Of a stretch of DNA of 13,816 nucleotides, positions 1 through 5,286 are shown piece by piece. The first letter of the stretch is position 1. Every line of letters begins with the position of its first letter. The translations under genes were made by a program, and so were the position numbers. Source of the DNA: Leptofilum sp050292445 (GTDB lineage: Bacteria; Chloroflexota; Anaerolineae; Promineifilales; Promineifilaceae); NCBI GenBank assembly GCA_050292445.1, contig JBNKLQ010000164.1, forward strand, positions 1 to 13,816, written 5' to 3'. Under the pieces are notes generated by a model. The model had not been told where the DNA came from. It did no database searches and saw only the letters and a list, made by a program, of their open reading frames with translations.

Positions 1-2
1 AA

Positions 3-254
3 GGATATGCCAAAGTGGTGGCGAATATTGCCTTCATTCCTCAAGGCGCTGGAATTGTCTGTGTCACAACAGAGACACGAGTTTACTGTCCAGATGACAC
101 AAGCCGACGTAAATTTCGTCTGTACTGGTTACTCATTGGACCATTCAGCGGTATCATCCGTAAGGAGTGGCTTCGTTTAATCAAGCAACAAGCAGAGATA
201 CCTCTAAGTTCTACATCAGAAGAACGGTACGAATCTTACACTACAACAAAGTAA
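3..254 (+). CDS. C-terminal part of small SRPBCC-like hypothetical protein (5' truncated)
   Basis: The frame is open from the left edge (first full codon at 3) to the TAA at 252-254, so the gene begins outside the window. An internal GTG at 15 could act as a start, but the residues before it read through without a stop. The visible 83 residues contain 'TTETRV' followed by 'FRLYWLLIGPFSGIIRKEWL' and 'IKQQAE'. That tail resembles, from memory, the C-terminus of a family of small SRPBCC/polyketide-cyclase-like proteins of unknown function, in which an ETRV strand precedes a long final helix (FxxYWxxIxPxSxxIRxxxL). It is probably cytosolic; no signal or membrane segment is visible. The gene ends 15 nt before the attC-like element at 270, the spacing expected of an integron cassette gene. 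The product is not otherwise assignable. Confidence 0.6.
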   Translation, partial: GYAKVVANIAFIPQGAGIVCVTTETRVYCPDDTSRRKFRLYWLLIGPFSGIIRKEWLRLIKQQAEIPLSSTSEERYESYTTTK

Positions 255-269
255 TCCAGTAAGAACGCC

Positions 270-399
270 ACCTAACACAGCGTGCACCCGACAGGTGGGA
301 TTCGCCCCGTCAAAAGGAGTTGATTCTGTGCCCGAACAAATTCCGTCAAATCAGTTTCACCCTGCCCCACCCACCTGCGGGTAACGCAAGCCGTTAGCC
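270..399 (+). other. Candidate integron attC recombination site (59-base element)
   Basis: The element runs from ACCTAAC (270-276, fits the R'' consensus RYYYAAC) to GTTAGCC (393-399, close to the R' consensus GTTRRRY with one deviation). Arms 271-299 and 370-398 are imperfect inverted repeats. CTAAC pairs with GTTAG, followed by a 5-nt unpaired spacer on each side, then ACCCG-CAGGTGGG pairs with CCCACCTGCGGGT, with an extra A at 291 in one arm, reminiscent of the extrahelical bases of attC sites. Total length of 130 bp is within the normal attC range. It sits 15 nt after one stop codon and 19 nt before the next start, in the same orientation. No integrase or attI is in view, so this would be an array end or an integrase-less cluster. 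The alternative is an unrelated dyad repeat. Confidence 0.6.
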
Positions 400-402
400 C
401 AT

Positions 403-408
403 GGAGGA
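403..408 (+). promoter_or_regulatory. Shine-Dalgarno site that sets the GNAT start
   Basis: GGAGGA lies 10-11 nt before the ATG at 419. The in-frame ATG at 401 overlaps this site and has no ribosome-binding sequence of its own (upstream is the end of the attC-like element), so 419 is the better start. Confidence 0.55.
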
Positions 409-418
409 CAAGATTGTT

Positions 419-1291
419 ATGGCGCAAGCGCTTGAAATACGAAACATGACACGCGCAGAAGTTGATGAGCTGGTGGCCTGGGCGGCCCGCGAGGGGTGGA
501 ACCCTGGCCTGCATGATGCCGACCTGTTTTGGGCAACCGACCCAGAGGCGTTCGTTGCCGCAGAGCTTGAAGGCGAGCTGATTGGCGGTGGGGCTATCAC
601 GTCCTACAACGGCGAATTTGGCTTTATGGGCTTCTTCATTGTCCGCCCCGAATACCGAGGGCGAGGTTTTGGCAACACCCTGTGGCACGTTCGCCGCCAG
701 CGCCTCCTTGACCGCCTACGTCCGGGGGCGAGCATCGGCATGGATGGTGTCTTTGTCATGCAAAACTACTATGTCAAGGGTGGTTTTGTCTTCTCTCATC
801 GCAACATGCGTTTTCGCACCGAGATCACCGAGCGTCCAACGGCCGCATGGGATGACGACAAAAATGTCGTCCCGTTAGCTGAAGTCCCATTCGATCAGCT
901 TCTAGAGTACGACCGCACCTGCTTCCCCGCCCTACGCTCCAATTTCCTAAAAGGGTGGATAACACAACCCGATGCGCTGGCTGTTGGCTATCTGCGCGAT
1001 GGGCAGTTGAACGGCTATGGCGTGGTGAGACGGTGCGGCGAAGGCTGTAAAATCGGCCCCTTGTTCGCCAATGAGACGCAGGTGGCTGAGGCCCTTTACA
1101 CGCACCTGGCAGGGTTCGCCAAGGGCGGCCCACTGTTCCTCGATGCCCCGGAGAACAATCCCGCCGCGATGGAATTTGTGGCGCAACGCGGGATGGTTGA
1201 AGTCTTCGGCTGCGCCCGGATGTATCTGGGGCCTTTTCCCGATCTGGCACACGGCCGTATCTTCGGCGTGACGACCTTCGAGCTAGGCTGA
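419..1291 (+). CDS. GNAT-family N-acetyltransferase with C-terminal YitH-like domain
   Basis: A 290-residue acetyltransferase predicted to move an acetyl group from acetyl-CoA to an unidentified amine in the cytosol. The N-terminal half is a GNAT fold: 'EIRNMTRAEVDELVAWAARE' opens the protein, and 'FIVRPEYRGRGFGNTLW' carries the acetyl-CoA pyrophosphate-binding motif (R/Q-x-x-G-x-G/A). The second half ('CFPALRSNFLKGWI', 'GYLRDGQLNGYGVVRR', 'IGPLFA', 'LDAPENNPAAMEFVAQRGM', ending 'RIFGVTTFELG') matches what I recall of the YitH/Acetyltransf_18 second domain. Start taken at 419 because of GGAGGA at 403-408; an ATG at 401 would add six residues. The TGA overlaps the ATG of the next gene by one base, so the two are surely cotranscribed. 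It begins directly after the attC-like element but has no attC of its own downstream, so it looks like chromosomal DNA flanking a cassette array. Substrate unknown. Confidence 0.85.
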   Translation: MAQALEIRNMTRAEVDELVAWAAREGWNPGLHDADLFWATDPEAFVAAELEGELIGGGAITSYNGEFGFMGFFIVRPEYRGRGFGNTLWHVRRQRLLDRLRPGASIGMDGVFVMQNYYVKGGFVFSHRNMRFRTEITERPTAAWDDDKNVVPLAEVPFDQLLEYDRTCFPALRSNFLKGWITQPDALAVGYLRDGQLNGYGVVRRCGEGCKIGPLFANETQVAEALYTHLAGFAKGGPLFLDAPENNPAAMEFVAQRGMVEVFGCARMYLGPFPDLAHGRIFGVTTFELG

Positions 1292-2187
1292 TGCCTGAGC
1301 AGCGAAACCTTGTCGGTTATGGTGGCCACCCACCCCATCCGCATTGGCCCGGCGAGGCACGGGTAGCGGTTCAGTTTGTGCTCAATATCGAAGAGGGCGC
1401 GGAGCGAACTATCCTCAATGGGGATGACCAATCAGAAAACTACCTGCACGAGCTGCCAGGGCGCCCGCCACGCATGGGAGAGCGCGATCTCAGCGTGGAA
1501 AGCATGTACGAATATGGCTCGCGTGCCGGTGTGTGGCGCATCCTGGAGCTATTCAAGGCGCGTGACCTGCCCCTTACCGCCTTCGCGGTGGGCCAGGCAT
1601 TGGAACGCAACCCCGAAATCGGCCGTGCGCTCAGCGCCGTTGGACACGAAATTGCCGGACATGGCTATCGCTGGATAGATTATCGCAATATGCCCGAAGA
1701 GGAAGAAAGGCACCATATCCACCTCACGATTAAAGCCATCGAGCAAATCTGCGGTCAACGCCCCGTCGGTTGGTACACGGGGCGGGTCAGCCAAAATACG
1801 CGCCGTCTCTTGCGTGAAGAGGGCGGCTTTCTCTACACTTCTGACGCCTACAACGATGACCTGCCCCATTGGCTCCCAAGTTCGCCACCACAGTTGGTGA
1901 TTCCCTACACGTTGGTCAACAATGACTTCCGCTATCTGCTGCCCACCGGGTTTTCTTCAGGGGAAGATTTCTTCCATCTGCTGAAGGATACTTTTAATTT
2001 GCTGTGGCAAGAGGGGGCACAGCAGCCAAAAATGATGAGTGTGGGTTTACACGGCCGTATCAGTGGACATCCAGCGCGGGCAATGACGTTAGCCCGTTTT
2101 CTGGATTACGTGCAAGGCCATGACGCGGTATGGATCTGTCGGCGAGAAGAGATTGCCAGACACTGGATGAGCGAACACCCTGCTTAG
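1291..2187 (+). CDS. PuuE-like allantoinase / polysaccharide deacetylase family hydrolase
   Basis: A 298-residue NodB-fold hydrolase. Its closest recognisable subfamily is PuuE, the metal-independent allantoinase that opens allantoin to allantoate. PuuE signatures are 'GYGGHPPHPHWPGEARVAVQ' near the N-terminus, 'LNIEEGAERTILNGD' (residues 31-45) and 'GHEIAGHGYRWIDY' (117-130, with His118 and His123), then 'GWYTGR' and 'LYTSDAYNDDLPHW'. Length fits PuuE (about 300 residues). There is no signal peptide, so it acts in the cytosol on a small molecule rather than on wall polysaccharide. The start overlaps the stop of the GNAT gene by one base, and the stop is 12 nt before pcp. No other purine-catabolism gene (urate oxidase, allantoate hydrolase, ureide transporter) is nearby, so the real substrate may be a different cyclic or linear amide. 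Subfamily call fairly sure; reaction less sure. Confidence 0.8.
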   Translation: MPEQRNLVGYGGHPPHPHWPGEARVAVQFVLNIEEGAERTILNGDDQSENYLHELPGRPPRMGERDLSVESMYEYGSRAGVWRILELFKARDLPLTAFAVGQALERNPEIGRALSAVGHEIAGHGYRWIDYRNMPEEEERHHIHLTIKAIEQICGQRPVGWYTGRVSQNTRRLLREEGGFLYTSDAYNDDLPHWLPSSPPQLVIPYTLVNNDFRYLLPTGFSSGEDFFHLLKDTFNLLWQEGAQQPKMMSVGLHGRISGHPARAMTLARFLDYVQGHDAVWICRREEIARHWMSEHPA

Positions 2188-2199
2188 GAACGACTCAAG

Positions 2200-2823
2200 A
2201 TGAAATTATTACTAACTGGATTTGAACCATTTGGGCAAAGCGGCATTAATCCATCTGAGCAGGTGGTGCAGGTGGTGGCTGGTCGAGAGTTTGAAGGGTT
2301 TGGGGTGAAAACGGCCGTTCTCCCCGTACACCGCTTTGATGGCCCACAAAAATTACTGGCGCTGGTCCAGCAAACCCGGCCCGATGCGGTGGTTTGTCTG
2401 GGAGAAGCTGGCGGACGAACGGCCGTCTCCATTGAACGCGTTGCCGTGAACCTGCTTGATTTTCGCATTGCCGACAATGACGGGCTGGTGGTGCAGGATG
2501 AACCGATTGTGGCCGATGGACCAGCAGCTTACTTCACCACCCTGCCGGTGCGTGCCTTGCAGCAGGCCGTGACGGCTGCTGGCGTTCCGGCGGAGCTATC
2601 GCTGAGCGCCGGAGCCTTTTTGTGCAACCAGGTGACGTATGAACTGCTCCACTTTTTAGCCCAGCAGAAGCTGGCCATTCCGGCAGGTTTTGTCCACCTG
2701 CCGCTGCTACCGGTGCAGGCTGCCAACCAAACCCCACTGCGCCCCAGTATGGCGCTAGATGTGATGGTTACGGCCGTTGCAACCATCCTCCACACGCTTC
2801 GGGCCCATCTCCAAAAATCCTAA
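2200..2823 (+). CDS. pcp: Pyroglutamyl-peptidase I (pyrrolidone-carboxylate peptidase)
   Basis: A 207-residue cysteine peptidase of family C15 that removes N-terminal pyroglutamate from peptides in the cytosol. The N-terminus 'LLTGFEPFG...NPSE' is diagnostic. The catalytic triad is visible as Glu79 (in 'SIERVAVNLLDFRI'), Cys142 (in 'AGAFLCNQVTYELLHF') and His166 (in 'GFVHLPLLP'), at the spacing of the family (E81/C144/H168 in characterised enzymes). Length is close to the usual 200-220 residues. It follows the PuuE-like gene by 12 nt and is probably the last gene of the trio; only a weak AGGA lies upstream of its ATG. Both Pcp and PuuE act on cyclic amide chemistry (5-oxoproline versus a hydantoin-type ring), which may explain the pairing, but that is inference. 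Three ACGGCCGT motifs lie in this gene, all read as Thr-Ala-Val. Confidence 0.93.
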   Translation: MKLLLTGFEPFGQSGINPSEQVVQVVAGREFEGFGVKTAVLPVHRFDGPQKLLALVQQTRPDAVVCLGEAGGRTAVSIERVAVNLLDFRIADNDGLVVQDEPIVADGPAAYFTTLPVRALQQAVTAAGVPAELSLSAGAFLCNQVTYELLHFLAQQKLAIPAGFVHLPLLPVQAANQTPLRPSMALDVMVTAVATILHTLRAHLQKS

Positions 2824-2864
2824 TCTGATCCTGACCCTGAGCTTTTCAGAAGAAATGCAAATGG

Positions 2865-2917
2865 GACGCGGATGAACGCCGATGACGCAGATAAAAAAAT
2901 CAGCGTTTATCTGCGTC
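2865..2917. repeat. GACGCRGAT-type intergenic dyad repeat with 12-bp perfect stem
   Basis: Arms GACGCAGATAAA (2884-2895) and TTTATCTGCGTC (2906-2917) are perfect complements around a 10-nt loop. A second copy of the arm motif, GACGCGGAT, begins near 2865 and could pair alternatively with the same right arm. From memory this resembles dispersed GACGCGGATGAACGC-type intergenic repeats of many environmental bacterial genomes; a genome search would be needed to prove copy number. It lies 60 nt after pcp. Confidence 0.55.
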
Positions 2918-3017
2918 CTATTCCATTTAGAAATTGAACCAACAAAACCTGGCCAAATGGCCGATGTGCCTGGCAGCAATCTCTGCTTTAATTCAATCAA
3001 GCCTATCTTCCCAAACT

Positions 3018-3056
3018 GTTGACAGTCGCTCGAACCATTGGCGACTGTCAACTTTT
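3018..3056 (+). terminator. Perfect 12-bp hairpin with short T-run just before a ribosome-binding site
   Basis: Arms GTTGACAGTCGC (3018-3029) and GCGACTGTCAAC (3041-3052) flank an 11-nt loop and are followed by TTTT (3053-3056). On the plus strand this has the form of a Rho-independent terminator, which would end pcp transcripts about 200 nt past the stop. The stem ends only 11 nt before the AAGGA site of the next gene, so it may instead be a leader attenuator. The short T-run makes termination uncertain. Confidence 0.5.
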
Positions 3057-3076
3057 ATCTGCGAAGGAATAATCTC

Positions 3077-4039
3077 ATGGAACTATTTTTAGCAACAAAA
3101 AATGGCGTTTTGCGGGCGCATAACTCAGATGGATCGTGGCAGACGGAAAAGCGCGGGCTGGACGGCCGTATCGTCACCAGCATCATTGCCCGCGAGGGGG
3201 TGATTTTGGCGGGCACTACCGACGGCATCTACCGTTCCGACGACTGCGGTGAGACCTGGTATGAGCAAAGCTACGGCCTCAGTGAACGGCACGTCCGCTG
3301 GCTAGGATTCCATCCCGACATTTCAGACTGTGAATTTGCCGGAACGGAACCAGCGGCCCTATTTGTTTCTCATGATGGCGGGGAAAACTGGGAGGAACGG
3401 CCAGAAGTCGCTGAACTGCGCGATCAATTTGGCTGGTGGCTACCATACTCGCCAGAAGCGGGCTGCGTGCGGGGATTTGCTTCTCATGGTCAGCACCTTT
3501 TTGCGGCCGTGGAAGTGGGCGGCCTGCTCTGTTCTGACGATGGCGGTGACTCCTGGCAGTTGGCTGACGGCAGCGACGGCCGTCCCCAATTTGGCCAGCC
3601 CGCCGTCAACCTGATTCACCCCGACGTGCATTCGATTGAAGTGCATCCCAGCAGCCACAATTTGCTTTACGCGCCAACCGGCGGCGGTTTTTACCGCTCG
3701 CACAACGGCGGCGTCAGCTGGCAGGGTGTTTATCTCAATTGTTACGTTCGGGCGGTTTGGGTCAATCCAGAGAACAGTGAAGATATGGTGCTGGGACCAG
3801 CGGAAAATGCTTCTGGTAAGAACGGCCGTATCGAACACAGCATAGACGGCGGGCAAACCTGGCAGCGGCTCACCGAACCGCAACAGCGCAACATGGTGGA
3901 ACGATTTGTGCCCGTCGGCGAAAACCTCTTCGCCGTTATGTCAAACGGAGAACTGTGGCACACGCTACTGCCAGCACAAAACTGGAACACCATTTTGCCT
4001 AAAGAGGCCAAAATCAACGCTGCCTGCCAGATGGGGTAG
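3077..4039 (+). CDS. Asp-box (BNR/sortilin-like) beta-propeller protein
   Basis: A 320-residue protein with at least five Asp-box motifs (S-x-D/N-x-G-x-x-W): 'SDDCGETW' (54-61), then 'SHDGGENW', 'SDDGGDSW', 'SHNGGVSW' and 'SIDGGQTW'. Such motifs sit on the blade turns of sialidase/VPS10-type propellers, and the regular spacing suggests six or seven blades. The glycosidase catalytic residues cannot be assigned, so this is better called a sialidase-fold or 'exo-alpha-sialidase-like' repeat protein of unknown function than a sialidase. No signal peptide or lipobox is present, so it is predicted to be cytosolic. Start at 3077 chosen because AAGGA lies at 3064-3068 with 8 nt spacing; the frame is open further upstream (TTG at 3038), but that would translate through the hairpin. 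It is separated from pcp by 253 bp with two hairpins, so it is probably its own transcription unit. It converges on the FAS1 gene 52 bp downstream. Confidence 0.8.
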   Translation: MELFLATKNGVLRAHNSDGSWQTEKRGLDGRIVTSIIAREGVILAGTTDGIYRSDDCGETWYEQSYGLSERHVRWLGFHPDISDCEFAGTEPAALFVSHDGGENWEERPEVAELRDQFGWWLPYSPEAGCVRGFASHGQHLFAAVEVGGLLCSDDGGDSWQLADGSDGRPQFGQPAVNLIHPDVHSIEVHPSSHNLLYAPTGGGFYRSHNGGVSWQGVYLNCYVRAVWVNPENSEDMVLGPAENASGKNGRIEHSIDGGQTWQRLTEPQQRNMVERFVPVGENLFAVMSNGELWHTLLPAQNWNTILPKEAKINAACQMG

Positions 4040-4091
4040 CCTGGCTAAGGATGTTTTCAACGCATATCCAGAACGCAGTAAGAAACTGGAT

Positions 4092-5180
4092 CTACTCAAT
4101 GTGCTCCAAAAGTGCTTGCGGGATCAAAACCGTGTCAATGACATGGATAATCCCGTTAGTGGCATCCATGTCGCCCTCGATGATAGTGGCACCGCCAATG
4201 GTGACGCCCGTTTCCGTCTGCGTGACGGTTAATTCTTCAAAGCCAAAACCAAAACCTGACCCTGCAACGGCCATGTCTGTTTGAATGGTTCCATTTTCCA
4301 CCATGTCAGCCACCGTCAGGTCCACACCTTGTGGCCAGCCATCCGGCGAAAGCAAGTGGAAGGAGGCCAAAAATCCATAATCCTCGGGGTTATTTTCCAG
4401 CCAATTTTTGACGTTGGCAGGCATGTTGGCAAACGCTTCATCCGTAGGGACCAGGATAGCATCAAAAACATTTCTAAACCGCAAGTCTGTCATCCGTTGA
4501 GTCCCTTCCAAAATAGAGGTAAAGGTAGTGAAACGGCCGTCTGCCTGAAGCACACCCCACACACTTTTTTCCGGCCCGGTTTCTGGCGGCAACAGCAGCG
4601 AATCAATCACATAAAGCACGCCGTTGCTGGCTGAAACCGGCTCCCCTGCTACCCATGCATAGTCCACTATTAGTTTTCCCCTTGCTTCTACCACAGGCAA
4701 TTGGTTCCCATTCATTGCCACAACAGAACCAGCTGCGAGCAGCTCTGGCTTCAGGTAGGCTCCTTCTGCCAGATGATTGTCCAATACCGGACCCAGCACG
4801 GACGGGTCCATCTGGCTCACTATCAACCCAGACTGGGAAAAAGCAACGTTTGAAGCGGCAAAAACAGTAAATGGGCCACCGCTTTGCAGTTCGTCGGCCA
4901 AGCCAACGTTACTCACGCCATTAAAAAAGAAAATCAAATTGGGGTCTTCCGACAGCAGTTCCAGCAAAGTGGGCAAGTTTGCGTTGTTCTGCGCCGCCGC
5001 GCCGTTTTCACTACTGGCATCATTTGCCCCGCCTGTGCTGCCATTTTCCGTACTGCTCCCATCTGAATTTGTGGGAAGAGGGGCCAGAATATCATTGCTG
5101 GCAGCCGATTCAGGACTACCACAGGCCGCCAAAGTAGTCAGCAACATCAGCAAAAAAACAGTAAATAGGAATTTTTTCAT
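4092..5180 (-). CDS. Lipoprotein with two fasciclin (FAS1) domains
   Basis: A 362-residue surface protein. The N-terminus is a lipoprotein signal: MKK, hydrophobic stretch, lipobox L17-A-A-C20. A Ser/Asn/Gly-rich linker (about 21-68) follows. FAS1 domain 1 starts at 'NLPTLLELLSEDPNLIFFF' and includes 'GPFTVFAASNVAF' and 'NGVLYVIDSLLLPP'. FAS1 domain 2 includes 'FDAILVPTDEAF' and ends with 'NGIIHVIDTVLIPQ'. These carry the usual H1 (T-x-F-A/V-P-x-N/D-x-A-F) and H2 (G-x-I/L-x-x-I-D) patterns. Known FAS1 proteins mediate adhesion or matrix contact; here the anchor would be the outer face of the cytoplasmic membrane. ATG at 5180 is supported by AGGAGAA at 5191-5197 on the minus strand. It lies 106 bp downstream of capA on the same strand, with a palindrome between them that may terminate or attenuate. 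Domain 2 is a little atypical (DGWPQGVDL insertion before the H2 region). Confidence 0.9.
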   Translation of the reverse strand: MKKFLFTVFLLMLLTTLAACGSPESAASNDILAPLPTNSDGSSTENGSTGGANDASSENGAAAQNNANLPTLLELLSEDPNLIFFFNGVSNVGLADELQSGGPFTVFAASNVAFSQSGLIVSQMDPSVLGPVLDNHLAEGAYLKPELLAAGSVVAMNGNQLPVVEARGKLIVDYAWVAGEPVSASNGVLYVIDSLLLPPETGPEKSVWGVLQADGRFTTFTSILEGTQRMTDLRFRNVFDAILVPTDEAFANMPANVKNWLENNPEDYGFLASFHLLSPDGWPQGVDLTVADMVENGTIQTDMAVAGSGFGFGFEELTVTQTETGVTIGGATIIEGDMDATNGIIHVIDTVLIPQALLEHIE

Positions 5181-5201
5181 GGTGTGAGTCTTCTCCTAAA
5201 A

Positions 5202-5229
5202 GTGGGTCAATTTTGCAAAATTAACCCAC
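5202..5229. promoter_or_regulatory. 28-bp near-perfect palindrome upstream of the FAS1 gene
   Basis: Half-sites GTGGGTCAATTTT (5202-5214) and AAAATTAACCCAC (5217-5229) surround a GC centre, with one mismatch that becomes a G-U pair in minus-strand RNA. Centred 35 bp before the FAS1 start, it is followed on the minus strand by TTTT and then by the AGGAGAA ribosome-binding site. It may be an operator (almost no loop, long dyad), or a weak terminator of capA. The sequence cannot decide between these. Confidence 0.45.
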
Positions 5230-5286
5230 AACGTTAACTTAATTAGACGGCTAACCCTAGGCTATTTTGATTATTGTGGCAATAAT

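Noticed and set aside
1..400. Recent foreign origin of the left 1.2 kb because it lacks ACGGCCGT before 1251
   Set aside because: With one copy per about 550 bp, a 1.25-kb gap is expected by chance often enough, and ppk1 has a longer one.
272..688. 138-residue minus-strand open frame across the attC-like element and the GNAT N-terminus
   Set aside because: It lies antisense to conserved GNAT codons and over a structured repeat, and its translation shows no domain.
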